From positions 72,464,253 through 72,528,252 of the forward strand of contig CM042688.1 of the NCBI GenBank assembly GCA_023614405.1: DNA of 64,000 nucleotides, given 5' to 3'. The notes under the pieces were generated by a model that did not search any database, had not been told where the DNA came from, and saw only the letters and a program-made list of their open reading frames with translations. Source of the DNA: Avena insularis (taxonomy: Eukaryota > Streptophyta > Magnoliopsida > Poales > Poaceae). Made by a program: the position numbers and the translations under genes. Each line of letters opens with the position of its first letter. Position 1 is the first letter of the stretch. This document shows positions 11,093 through 21,840 of the stretch, one piece after another.

Positions 11093-11377
11093 TGTAACAC
11101 CCCGTCCACTCCTGGGCCCGGGGGGTGTCACTCCTGGCAGCTTAATAGGATATCTAGACTAGCCCCACAGACCAACACTAGTCTTTTCTGTGCACTTTGT
11201 CCTTACTCGTGCGCACCCGGTTACCCACTTCCCGGTCGGTCACCCATCCTAGAATTGCTCTAGGCCAAGCACGCTTAACCTTAGAGTTCTTTTCGAATGA
11301 GCTTCCGGAAAAGAAGTTGCAACTTGTTGATATGGGTATCCTATCAATCCTATTAAGCCATGTGCCTGGATCTCACA
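11093..11377 (-). repeat. Cassandra LTR 3 (285 bp) with 5S-like segment
   Basis: Plus-strand ends are TGTAACACC and GATCTCACA. The 5S-like segment is 11228-11291, with the same A-box and C-box words as LTR 1. In the sense of transcription this is the first (5') LTR of the array. Confidence 0.85.
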
Positions 11378-12224
11378 TACACAGTACCAGTGCAATGTTT
11401 AAAGCGTTCCCCATGACAGCATGGTTCTGCTAATTCACAACTTACAAAGTGCAAGCATATATGCAACATAGATGGGCACAATGGTTCAAGTTTATTAAGT
11501 GCAAGAAAGTAAAGTGTGACATCAAGTTCGTGAGAGCTTTAATCACTAATTTTCACATAACAAGTTTAATTTGGAAGGTAGATAAAAACATGAATTTACT
11601 TGGAATAGAAATAATGCTAATAGGTAGGTATGGTGGACACAAATGGCATAAGTTTTGGTTTAAGGAATGGATGCACGAGAAGAACTCTCTCTCAGTACAG
11701 GTTTTTGGCTAGCAAGGCTGGGTAGCAAGTATAAGATTTGAAGGAAACAAACAAGCATACAAGTGATAAAAACAAACATGCAATCTTCCTTGGAAGCACA
11801 AAAGATCTTAACTAGAGAATACTAAACTTATGAGCAAATCAAGAAAGAAAGATGATGAAATTATATTTCTTTAAGAGTACTTCTATCTTTTTCATTCAAT
11901 TCTCAAAAACAGTGTTGCTACTGACCAAGCCAGGTTTGCCAAAACCAACTAAATTAACTCAATGATCCCAAAGTGATACCAATACTAATGACAAGATCAA
12001 TCATATAACCACGAATTGAAAACTAGTATAAGATATGCAAAAGAGTAAATGATAGAACTTCTCATTAATATTCCATAACGGATACTCACATCAAGGGATA
12101 CATATCTAACGAGAGAGGGGACACTTCCATAATCCAAACCATCCTACATGATAAATTCTCTATTCATGATATGACTCTATTAAAAAAGTAAAAAGATAGA
12201 AGATAGTGACGTGATACCGCGGCA

Positions 12225-12237
12225 CTCCCCCAAGCTT
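12225..12237 (-). promoter_or_regulatory. Internal polypurine-tract word upstream of the 3' non-coding region
   Basis: Minus-strand AAGCTTGGGGGAG, about 200 bp after the coiled-coil ORF and 3.2 kb before the 3' LTR. It is nearly identical to the tract next to the 3' LTR, so it may be an internal plus-strand priming site. Confidence 0.4.
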
Positions 12238-12441
12238 GGAACAAACCAAGGGGATGCCAAACCTGATGACAAATTACTCCTTCGGTGGTGGTGGTATTCT
12301 CTCGTCATCGTCCGACTTCCAGGGTAAGGGATCCCCATCAACAAAGGACATCGTGGTCTCCAGCATCCTGAAACTTGCAGCAGCACTTATGCGTTTAAAC
12401 CTAACCTCGTACTCACAGTTTTTATTTTGAACGCCGTAGAG

Positions 12442-12774
12442 CTAGGCTTGCAGTTGGTTGGTTGTTTGGCAAAGTGAGAGGACTTCATCCTTGAGCTTAG
12501 TAGTCTCCTTTTGGTGCTTGGCGATGAGTTCGGAACAAATCTTATGGATGATATCGACTTTGCGCTCCTCCATCTTCTTGTACCTAAAGACTTCTTGCTC
12601 CAGTGCTTCCATCCTGTCTTCCAGACTTCCTTCACCTTTAGGGTATTGAACCTCCTTTATCCGTACCTCTCCATCTTCAAGCAACAACTCCTTGGGATGA
12701 ATCTTCAACTCTCTCATGTATGGGTTGATGATATCCGCAGAGGAATCTTCCTTGGCTAATCCAGAGGAAGACAT
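12442..12774 (-). CDS. Extra ORF after integrase, coiled-coil protein of the Gypsy element
   Basis: A 110-residue open frame starting MSSSGLAKEDSSADIINPYM. After the charged N-terminus it has the stretch EGSLEDRMEALEQEVFRYKK (about residues 48-67) and continues with heptad-like spacing of Leu, Ile and Met to QTTNQLQA, so most of it is probably a coiled coil. I recall similar small ORFs downstream of integrase in Triticeae Gypsy elements. Athila-like elements carry an 'env-like' ORF at this position, but this product has no visible signal peptide or membrane segment. The role is unknown. It may once have been longer: reading-frame remnants continue to about 12390. Confidence 0.55.
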   Translation of the reverse strand: MSSSGLAKEDSSADIINPYMRELKIHPKELLLEDGEVRIKEVQYPKGEGSLEDRMEALEQEVFRYKKMEERKVDIIHKICSELIAKHQKETTKLKDEVLSLCQTTNQLQA

Positions 12775-13102
12775 TGTGGCTCCAAATCTAGGACTCTACC
12801 TGTCAGAAACAGATCGAAACGAAAACACGACGAGAACACGATATACGAACCTCAGGGGATTTGGGGGGTTATATATTACGAAGTTTCACAACAAAGGGAA
12901 GGTACTGGGAGAAAACGGGTCGGAGACAGAGTCCGAGGTGGCCGCACCACCTGGTGGCTGTGCCGGTGGGCCCGCCACGGTGGTGTGAGCCACCTCGCTC
13001 CGTTCCGCCCCTCTTTCGCCAGTAGCTTTCCTTGTTGGCTAAAAACTGCAAAAATATAACTGGGCAGATCTTTCGCGGAACTTTTCTTACCAGAACTGTT
13101 AC
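12775..13102 (-). other. Non-coding spacer between integrase and extra ORF
   Basis: GC-rich in the middle (12930-13010) with no open frame of note. It presumably serves as leader for the downstream ORF of the Gypsy element; no splice signal is obvious to me. Confidence 0.4.
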
Positions 13103-14290
13103 CTAGGCGAAAACGGACTCTACAGGTCTCTGAATTTGGTCTTTGATAAATTTTTCCGGAGTTATAACTTGAAAAGCATCAACATCTTCATTGTAAGAAT
13201 CTCCGGCAATATAGTGCTTGACTCGTTGCCCATTCACCACTTGTGTAGTGTTGTCTTTTAAAGAGGAAATTTTTATCACTCCTGACCGGTACACTTCTTC
13301 AATAATGAAAGGTCCTTCCCATTTTGACAGTAGTTTTCCTGCAAAAAATCTGAGACGAGACCTATACAATAGAACTTTCTCACCAACATGGAATTCTCTC
13401 TTAAGTATTTGCTTGTCATGCCATCTTTGAACTTTTTCCTTAAAGAGCCTAGCATTCTCATATGCTTCACTCCTCCATTCATCTAAAGAACTTAAGTCAA
13501 ATCATCTTTTTTCACCAGCAAGCTTGCAATCTCTATTGAGTTCTTTAACTGCCCAATAAGCTTTGTGTTCTAATTCTAAAGGTAGGTGACAAGCTTTCCC
13601 ATAAACCATTTTATAAGGAGACATCCCCATAGGGTTTTTATAGGCAGTCCTATAAGCCCATAAAGCATCATTCAACTTTTTAGCCCAGTTTTTTCTAGAT
13701 CTATTAACAGTTTTTTGCAAGATGGATTTAATTTCTCTATTTGATAACTCTACTTGCCCACTAGTTTGGGGGTGATAAGCTAAAGCGATTCTATGATTAA
13801 CATCATATTTAGCAAGGGTCTTTCTAAAACCACCATGAATGAAATGAGAACCTCCATCGGTCATGAGATACCTAGGCACTCCAAACCTAGGAAAGATAAC
13901 ATCCTTAAGAATTTTTAGAGAGGTCTCTCCCTGTTAGCACTCTTCGTAGGTATGGCTTCCACCCACTTAGTAACATAATCAATGGCAACAAGAATATGAG
14001 TATAACCTTTCGAGGGAGGAAAAGGACCCATAAAGTCAAATCCCCAACAATCAAATGGTTCAATAACTAGAGAGTAGTTCATAGGCATTTCATTGCGTCT
14101 AGAAATATTACCAACACGCTGACACTCATCACAAGATAAAAAAAATCTTGCATCTTTAAAAAGGGTATGCTAGTAGAAACCTGATTGTAGCACCTTTTGC
14201 GTCGTTCTATCTCCCGCATGATGTCCTCCATAGGCACTACCATGACATTTCTGCAATATCTCCGTTTGTTCATATTCTGGAACACATCTT
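13103..14290 (-). pseudogene. Gypsy family B integrase, frameshifted
   Basis: Three minus-strand frames cover the enzyme. 14333-14079 holds remnants of the His/Cys N-terminal part (the CDECQ-like region is read in a shifted frame near 14110-14140). 13879-13502 holds the catalytic core: [13 protein letters not shown] carries the second Asp, and [16 protein letters not shown] carries the Glu of the D,D-35-E triad. It continues to [18 protein letters not shown]. 13369-13103 is the C-terminal domain, with LRFFAGKLLSKWEGPFIIEE and VVNGQRVKHY. Integrase would insert the cDNA into chromosomal DNA. The frame breaks near 13500 and 13900 make it non-functional as written. Confidence 0.8.
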
Positions 14291-15540
14291 CACATAATAC
14301 CATCCACTCCTTCTTTATATAAATGTGGGTCATCCCAAAAATAATGCCTCAAATCGTAAAAGAACTTCCTTCTTTGCTGAGTTGTGAAAGTTGGAGGCAA
14401 ATACTTGGAGACAATAAAGTTAGCATAGTCAGCATACCAAGGGCTCCCTCGTGAGCTTGCCCCTATTGCTGCCAACTGTTCATTCGAGAAACTATCATTA
14501 ATAGGCATAGGATCAAGAGAGATATTTTCCAACCGAGATAAATTATCAGCAACGGGATTTTCAGCACCTTTCCTATCTACAATATGTAGATCAAACTCTT
14601 GTAAAAGCAGCACCCATCTAATAAGCCTAGGTTTAGCATCCTTCTTCGTCATAAGATACTTAATAGCAGTATGATCAGTATGAATGGTGACTTTTGAGTC
14701 TACAATATAAGGTCTAAACTTATCACAAGCAAAAACGACAGCCAGGAATTCTTTTTCAGTAGTAGCATAATTCCTTTGAGGAGCGTCAAGAATTTTACTA
14801 GCATAATGAATAACGTTTAACTTTTTATCTATTCGTTGCCCATTGACAGCATCTACAGCAAAATCTCTAGCATCACACATTATTTCAAAGGGTAAACTCC
14901 AATCAGGTGGTTGAACAATAGGAGCTGTAGTTAAAGCCTTCTTAAGAGTTTCAAAAGCTTCCTTACAATCATCATCAAAAACAAAGGGTACATCTTTTTG
15001 AAGAAGATTAGTGAGGGGTTTTGATATCTTAGAGAAATCTTTAATAAACCTTCTATAGAAACCAGCATGACCAAGGATACTACGAATACCTTTGATGTCT
15101 CTTGGGCAGGGCATTTTGTCAATTGCCTCAACTTTAGCTCTATCCACTTCTATGCCTCTTTCGGAAACCTTATGCCCAAGGACAATCCCTTCATTAACCA
15201 TGAAGTGCCATTTCTCCCAATTAAGAACAAGATTAGTTTCTTCACACCTCTGCAAAACTTTATCAAGGTTGTGCAGACAATTATCAAAATAAGTTCCATA
15301 CACGGAGAAGTCATCCATGAACACTTCAACAATTTCCTCACAAAAACCATGAAAGATAGTAGACATGCATCTTTTAAAAGTAGCAGGAGCATTACATAAA
15401 CCAAAAGGCATACGTCCATAAGCATAGGTTCCGTAAGGGCATGTAAAAGTAGTTTTTTCTTGATCTTGTTGTTTAACAGCAATTTGAGAGAAACCGGAAT
15501 ATCCATCAAGAAAAAAATGGTTTTTTTTAGACAACCTTTC
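14290..15540 (-). pseudogene. Gypsy family B reverse transcriptase (C-terminal part) and RNase H
   Basis: The open frame starts at the Copia insertion and continues the RT broken at 24101. It shows [33 protein letters not shown] and the catalytic FMDDFSVYG (codons at 15310-15321, the xxDD motif of RT). Then come the thumb/connection region and RNase [29 protein letters not shown] and the end of the domain, DNLSRLE. The enzyme would copy element RNA into cDNA and remove the RNA strand. The frame is open through RNase H and breaks near the start of integrase. Residues in the catalytic motifs look intact; the loss of function comes from the insertion and the frameshifts. Confidence 0.88.
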
Positions 15541-17204
15541 TGTTGGAGATATGCCCAAGAGGCAATAATAAAAGTGGTTATTATTATATCTTTGTGTTTA
15601 TGATGAAAGTTTACATCCCATGCTATAATTGTATTATTAGGAAACACTAATACTTGTGTGTTTTGTAAACATAAAAGAGTCCCTAGTAAGCCCCTTATTG
15701 AACTAGCTTGTTGATTGATTGATGATCATGGTTTCCTGATCATAGACATTGGATGTGATTAATAACAAGGTTATATCATTAGGAGAATGATGTGATGGAC
15801 ACACACCCAAAGTAAGCGTAGCATAAGATCAAGTCATTAAGTTCGTATTGCTGTAAGCTTTAAAATACATAGTAACCTAATCCTTCGACCATGAGGTTAT
15901 GTTAATCACCATCACCGGATGGGTACTTTGATGACATCAAATGCCGCTTCGTAACTAGGCGGTTATAAAGGTGTCATTGGGTATTCTGAAAGTATGTGTT
16001 GAAGCGCATAGACCAAGATTGGGATTTGTCCATCCATATGACGGATAGATATACTCTGGGCCCTCTCGGTGGAATGTCATCTAGACAGCTTGCAAGCGTG
16101 TGACTAGGTCACAAGGGATGACATAACATGGAACGAGTAAAGAGTACTTATCGATGTGAGGAAGAACTAGGTATGAAGATACCGATGATCAAACCTCGGA
16201 TAAGTAGAATATCGCGAGACAAAGGGAATTGGTTTCGTATGTTAATTGGTTCAATCGATCACAAAGTAATCGTTGAGTATGTGGGAGCCGTTATGGATCT
16301 CCAGATCCCGCTGATGGTTATTGATGGGAGAGGTGTCTTCATCATGTCTGCATATTCACGAACCGTAGGATGACACACTTAAAGTTCGAAGTTGTTTGAA
16401 GTAGATATGGAATTTGCGTTGGAGACCGAATGTTGTTCGGAGTCTCGGAATGGATCTGGGACATCACGAGGAGATCCGGAATGGTCCGGAGAATACGATT
16501 CATATATTGGGAATCATTTTCTAAGTTAGGAAATGTTCCGGAGTGTTTGTATGGAGATTCTAGAAGGTTTCGGAATGTTCTGGAAGGTTCTAGAGGATTT
16601 CTTGGAGTTTGCTTGAAAACCAAGAAAGGGATCAAAGAAACCAAGTGGGGCAAGACACGGATTCGTGGGGAGGATTCCTCCCCAACCCCGACAAGGAGGA
16701 GGGAGTCCTACTAGGACTCCTTCCCTCCCTCCTTTAAATAGAAGGGAGGGGCGCCCCCTCTTGCACTTTGTCTCATAACTCCCAATCTCAGCCGCCTCTC
16801 TCCTCCACGATTCTTCTGCACAGGCATAGGCGAAGCCCTGCAGAATTCTCATCTCCACCACCACCACCACGCCGTCGTGCTGCTGGGATTCCGTGGAGAA
16901 GATCTACTACCTTCGTTGCTCCGGAACGGGAGAGGAAGGTCTGCTTCGACTCGCACGTGTCACCGTCTGCAGGAAGCGCTTTAACGCTGCCCGAAGGATC
17001 GTCCACGATCTTGAGATCGGAAGTGATTGACTACATCATCCACGAGATCTAATCTCGTTAACGCTTCGGTTCTCTGAGGGTTAGTACCGATCTATCTCGT
17101 TGCTCATGTCTATTAGATTAGATCTTGGCTTTTATCTAGATTAGATCTGGGTTTTGTTCGTTCTTGCGGTAGAATTTTTTGTTTTCCATGCTCTGAACCC
17201 ATAA
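15541..17204 (+). repeat. 5' LTR of Copia-1
   Basis: It starts TGTTGGAGATATGCCC. The end is GAACCCATAA here against GAACCCATCA in the 3' copy, so its terminal CA is mutated. The promoter region is around TTTAAATAGAAGGGAGG (near 16733). Differences from the 3' LTR cluster in GC-rich blocks (see findings). Confidence 0.88.
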
Positions 17205-17205
17205 G

Positions 17206-17217
17206 TGGTATCGAGCC
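17206..17217 (+). promoter_or_regulatory. Primer binding site of Copia-1
   Basis: TGGTATCGAGCC directly follows the 5' LTR and nearly matches TGGTATCAGAGCC, the complement of the initiator tRNA-Met 3' end (one base missing). Confidence 0.75.
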
Positions 17218-18410
17218 TTGTCTATGCGTAGATCTATTGCAGAGTAGAACACAATGAGGTTGTGGGCGTTGGTGCTCGTCTGCCTTTTGCTATATGTGTA
17301 CTTTGCATCTTGCGGTATGGTGGGATGAAGCGGCCGGCTAACATTACATGTCATCGTACATGAGACTTGCTCCACGCTGACGTGCAACTCGTATTGCACA
17401 AGTGGCTTTATGGTGTCTGTCTCTCCCATCATAGTATAGATCAAATCTACACTTTGCACTTGATAGCACTTGTATCAACGTTGTGGTTCAGTTTCGTAGG
17501 TAAGATGCGTTCTTAGTCGAAAGCCCCAAGCCACGTAAAACTTGCAAAGAAAATTAGAGGTGTCTAACTTGTTTTTGCAGGGGTTTTGTGATGTGATATG
17601 GCCTACATGTGATTGTGATTGTATTTGATGTATGCAATGATCCTTGTTGTAATATGGCAACCGGCAGGAGCCTAATGGTTGTCTTTAATTCTGTTAAGAC
17701 CTGCGTGTATATTCATCTTGTAATAGCTTTGTTCCAAGTAGTTGTAATAGTTGCTAGTGATGATGGACAACCATGAAGCGGCGCCACGGACCTTGACGCA
17801 ATGCTGGTGATGATGGAGATCATGTCCGTGCTTTGGAGATGGAGATCGAAGGCATAAGAAGAAAGGGCCATATCATATCACACAAATTATGAATTGCCTG
17901 TGATGTTAATCCTTTATGCATCTTGTATTGCTTAGATCGCGACGGCAGCATTATAAGATGATCCCTCTCACTAAATATCAAGTAATAAAGTGTTCGTCCT
18001 TTGTTGGCACCGTTGCTAAGACTCGTCGTTTCGAAGCATCTCGTGATGATCGGGTGTGATAGACTCTACGTGTGCATACAACGGGTGCAAGCCAGATTTG
18101 CACATGCGGAAACTAAGGTTAATCTTGACGAGCCTGGCATGTACAGACATGGTCTCGGAACACGGAATACCGAAAGGTAGAGCATGAGTCATATGATTGA
18201 TATGATGAACATGAAGATTGTTCGCCGATGAAGCTACATCATCTCACATGATGATCGGACTTGGTGTAGTGGATTTGGTTCGTGTAATCACTAAAACAAC
18301 TGCGAGGGATGTTGTTTTGAGTGGGAGTTCACCTATTTGATTTAAGAATTAAATTTGAACACTATTTATCATAAACTTAGTCTTAACTACTTGCAAATAT
18401 GTTGTATATA
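17218..18410 (+). other. Untranslated leader of Copia-1
   Basis: About 1.2 kb between primer site and gag start, as in BARE-type elements. Several short upstream ATGs and no coding motif. Homologous leaders occur at 42130-43286 (Copia-2) and about 61223-62250 (Copia-3). Confidence 0.6.
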
Positions 18411-19265
18411 ATGGCGAACATTTCCATCAATTTCAATGCGTTCCTAGAGAAAGAAAAGCTTAAGAACAATGGAAGCAATTTCACGGACTGGTTCCGTGGA
18501 TCAAGATCGCCTCGTGGCTGGTCATTGACCTATGTGCTCAAGCACCGCTAGGTGACCCACCTGCAGAAGATGCCACCGATGACGTAAAGAATGTTTATGC
18601 CACTCGGAAACATCACTACTCCACGATTCGTTGTGCCATCCTCAGACGGTTTAGAATCGGAGCTTCAAAAGCGTTTTGAGCACCATGACCCATTTGAAAT
18701 CATTAAGGAGCTCAAACTCATATTTGAGACTCACGCGGCCATGGAAAGCTATGAAGCTTCCGAGAAGTTCTTTACCTGCAAGATGGAAGAGGGTAGCTCC
18801 GTTAGCGAGCATGTGCTCACTATGTCTGGGCACGCAAACAAACTCCGAGAGTTGGGGATACCGATTCCTAATGAATTGGGGATTCACCGTGTCCTCCAAT
18901 CACTGCCACCAAGTTACAAGAACTTTGTGATGAACTACAATATGCACTGCATGAACAAAACGTTGCCTAAACCATCGTCCATGTTGAAAACTGCTGAAGT
19001 GGAGATCATGAAAGAACACCAAGTGTTGATGGTCAATAAGACCACCAATTTCAAGAAAAGGGGCAAGCCTAAGAACAAGGGCAACTTCAAGAAGGACGGC
19101 AAGAAATCCGCCGCACCTGCTAAGAAGCCCAAGGCTGGTCCTAAACCTGAAACTGAGTGCTTCTACTGCACGGGTGCTGGTCATTTGGGCGAATCGCCCA
19201 AATACCGGCGGATCGAAGAACGGCAACATCAAGAAGAAAGGTATATTCGATATACATGTTATAGA
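18411..19265 (+). pseudogene. Copia-1 gag, frameshifted, zinc knuckle damaged
   Basis: The start ATG at 18411 reads MANISINFNAFLEKEKLK and is lost to frameshifts around 18490-18590. The open frame 18591-19280 resumes with the UBN2-type gag core: FEHHDPFEIIKELKLIFETH, EASEKFFTCKMEEGSSVSEH and LPPSYKNFVMNYNMHCMNK. A Lys-rich basic stretch (residues about 150-190) precedes CFYCTGAGHLGESPKY. That is a CCHC zinc knuckle reduced to C-X2-C-X4-H, with the last Cys missing. Gag forms the particle and binds RNA; this copy could not make a normal nucleocapsid domain. Confidence 0.85.
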
Positions 19266-20570
19266 TGTGTATCTTACTAGTAATCGAGTAGTGCCTAGGT
19301 ATTTGATACTGGTTCGGTTGCTCATATTTGTAACTCGAAACAGGAGCTGCGGAATAAACGAAGACTGGCAAGAGACGAGGTGACGATGCGCGTTGGAAAT
19401 GGCTCCAAGGTTGATGTGATCGCCGTCGGCATGCTCCCTCTACATCTACCATCGGGATTAGTTTTAAATTTAAATAATTGTTATTTGGTGCCTGCGTTAA
19501 GCATGAACATTATATCTGGATCTTGTTTATTAAGTAGGTTACTCTTTTAAGTCTGAGAATAAAGGTTGTTCGATTTATATGAGTAATATCTTTTATGGTT
19601 ATGCACCTGAGATGAATGGTTTATTCTTATTGAATCTCGATAATAGTGATACACATGTTCACAACATAGATGCTAAACGAATAAAATTAAATGATAATTC
19701 TACATACATGTGGCACTGTCGTCTTGGTCACATTGGAGTGAAGTGTATGAAGAAACTCCATTCTGATGGACTTCTTGAATCACTTGATTTTGAATCACTT
19801 GAAAGATGCGAAGCATGTCTAATGGGAAAAATGACTAAGACTCCATTTTCTGGTATAATGGAGCGAGCTACGGATTTATTGGAAATAATACATACCGATG
19901 TATGCGGTCCAATGAGTGTAGCATCGCGTGGTGGATATCGTTATGTTCTCACTTTCACGGATGACTTGAGTAGATATGGGTATATCTACTTTATGAAACA
20001 TAAATCCGAAACTTTCGAGAAGTTTAAGGAATTTCAAAGTGAAGTGGAAAATCATCGTAACAAGAAGATTAAGTTTCTGCGTTCTGACCGCGGAGGTGAA
20101 TATCTGAGTTATGAGTTTGTCATGCATTTAAAGAAATGTGGAATACTTTCACAGTTGACACCGCCGGGAACACCATAACTTAATGGTGTGTCCGAACGTC
20201 GTAATCGAACTCTCTTATATATGGTTCGGTCTATGATGTCTCTTACAGATTTACCGTTATCATTTTGGGGCTATGCATTAGAGACAGCCGCATTCACTTT
20301 AAATAGGGCACCATCTAAATCCGTTGAAACGACACCATACGAATTGTGGTTTGGTAAGAAACCTCAGTTGTCGTTCCTTAAAGTTTGGGGTTGCGAAGCA
20401 TATGTAAAGAAGTTACAGCCTGATAAGCTTGAACCCAAAGCGGAGAAATGCGTCTTCATAGGATACCCTAAAGAAACAATTGGGTATACCTTCTATCATA
20501 GATCCGAAGGCAAAGTTTTCGTTGCTAAGAATGGATCCTTTCTGAAGAAGGAATTTCTCTCAAAAGAAGT
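19266..20570 (+). pseudogene. Copia-1 protease and integrase, with stop codon
   Basis: The protease active-site codons for DTG are intact at 19305-19313 (context VFDTGSVAH), but in a frame different from gag. The frame 19579-20178 holds the GAG-pre-integrase HHCC-like segment (WHCRLGHIGVKCMKKLH ... CEACLMGKMTKTPF) and the integrase core with HTDVCGP (first Asp) and RSDRGGEYLS (second Asp). A TAA at 20176-20178 replaces a Gln codon, probably by C-to-T change. The frame then continues at 20188 with MSERRNRTLL, which carries the catalytic Glu, and YELWFGKKPQLSFLKVWG. All three catalytic acids are present, but the protein is interrupted. Confidence 0.85.
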
Positions 20571-21840
20571 GACTGGAAGGAAAGTAGAACTCGACGAGGT
20601 TGTTGAACCTTCTTTCGGAGTTGAGAGTAGCGCAGCACCGGAAGATGTTTCTGTGCCTCCTGCACCAACTAGAGAGGAAGCTAATGATGATGATCATGAA
20701 ACTTCGAACGAAGTTACTACTGAACCTCGCAGGTCAACGAGGGTCCGTACCACTCCTGAGTGGTATGACTCTACCTTGAACGTCATGTTAGTGGACAACA
20801 CTGATGACCCCGGACGATGAAGAAGCTATGGTGAGCCCAGATTCGACAAATGGCTAGAAGCCATGAAATCGAAATGGGATCCATGTACGAAAACCAAGTA
20901 TGGACTTTGGTGGACTTACGGATGGCCGTAAGGCTGTCGAGAACAAATGGATTTTCAAAAGAAAAGCAGATCTTGATGGTAATGTTACCGTCTATAAGCT
21001 CGACTTGTCGCAAAAGGGTTCCGACAAATTCAAGGAGTTGACTACGATGAGACTTTCTCACCAAAGATGTAAGCTAAAGTCTATGAGGATTATGTTAGCA
21101 ATCGCTGCATATTTCGATTATGAAATTTGGCAGATGGATGTCAAAACGGCGTTCCTTAATGGTGACATTGAAGAAGAGTTGTATATGGTACAACCCAAGG
21201 GTTTTGTCGATCCTAAAGATGCTGACAAGGTATGCAAACTTCAGCGCTCCATTTATGGACTGAAGCAAGCATCCCGGAGTTGGAATCAACGTTTTGATAA
21301 AGTAATCAAAAACTTTGGATTTATACAAACTTATGGAGAAGCTTGTATTTACAAGAAAGTGAGTGGGAGCTCTGTAGCATTCCTAGTACTATATGTAGAT
21401 GACATATTGTTGATTGGGAATGATATAGAACTTCTAAATAGCGTCAAAACCTATTTGAATAATAGTTTTTCGATGAAGGATCTTGGCGAAGCGGCATATA
21501 TTCTAGGCATCAAGATTTATAGAGATAGATCAAGACGCCTAATAGCGCTTTCACAAAGTACATACTTAGACAAAGTTCTAAAGAAGTTTAGAATGGAAGA
21601 GAGCAAGAAAGGGTTCGTGCCCATGTTGTCAGGTAAGACCTTGAGTAAAACACAAAGTCCGGCTACGGCAGAAGATAGAGAAAAGATGAATAAAATTCCC
21701 TATGCCTCGGCCATAGGTTCTATCATGTATGTCATGCTGTGTACGAGACCGGATATAGCACATGTTGTTAGTTTGACTAGCAGATATCAAAGTGATCCCG
21801 AATGGAACATCGGATAGCGGTCAAGAATATCCTAAAGTAC
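20571..21840 (+). pseudogene. Copia-1 reverse transcriptase
   Basis: A variable linker (20571-20820) follows integrase, then RT in the frame 20900-21817. Visible are [47 protein letters not shown] and the catalytic LYVDDILLIGND (YVDD codons 21392-21403). SMKDLGEAAYILGIKIYRDR and the conserved YASAIGSIMYVMLCTRPDIA follow. Frames break near 20820, near 21000-21070 (the [12 protein letters not shown] region is garbled) and at 21817. The polymerase active site itself is intact. Confidence 0.88.

Larger units (their letters stand above)
10133..11377 (-). mobile_element. Cassandra-type TRIM, tandem form with three LTRs
   Basis: The array reads, on the minus strand, LTR (11377-11093), internal, LTR (10893-10619), internal, LTR (10417-10133). 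The LTRs are 275-285 bp. Each internal domain is about 200 bp, starts with a primer site TGGTATCAGAGCC (matching initiator tRNA-Met) and ends in a purine tract AAAGGGTGGGTGTA. There is no coding capacity, which defines a TRIM. Each LTR carries a 5S rRNA-like segment, the hallmark of Cassandra. The 5-mer TACAC flanks the whole array on both sides (10128-10132 and 11378-11382), so it appears to have inserted as one unit into the Gypsy 3' region. The internal domain also happens to begin with TACAC after the LTR, which slightly weakens that argument. Confidence 0.85.
9045..12441 (-). other. Long 3' non-coding region of Gypsy family B
   Basis: About 3.4 kb between the extra ORF and the polypurine tract, including the TRIM insertion at 10133-11377. 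I see no conserved coding frame. A pyrimidine-rich run (plus strand, about 9870-9950) and the frames 9027-9530 and 11449-11712 have no recognisable motif. A second copy of the polypurine-tract word AAGCTTGGGGGAG is at 12225-12237 (minus). Long 3' untranslated regions are usual for Athila-like elements. Confidence 0.6.

Noticed and set aside
10133..11377. CRISPR-like array, because units of about 275-285 bp recur at regular distance
   Set aside because: Units are far too long, carry primer sites, purine tracts and TG...CA ends, and lie in plant nuclear DNA; they are LTRs.
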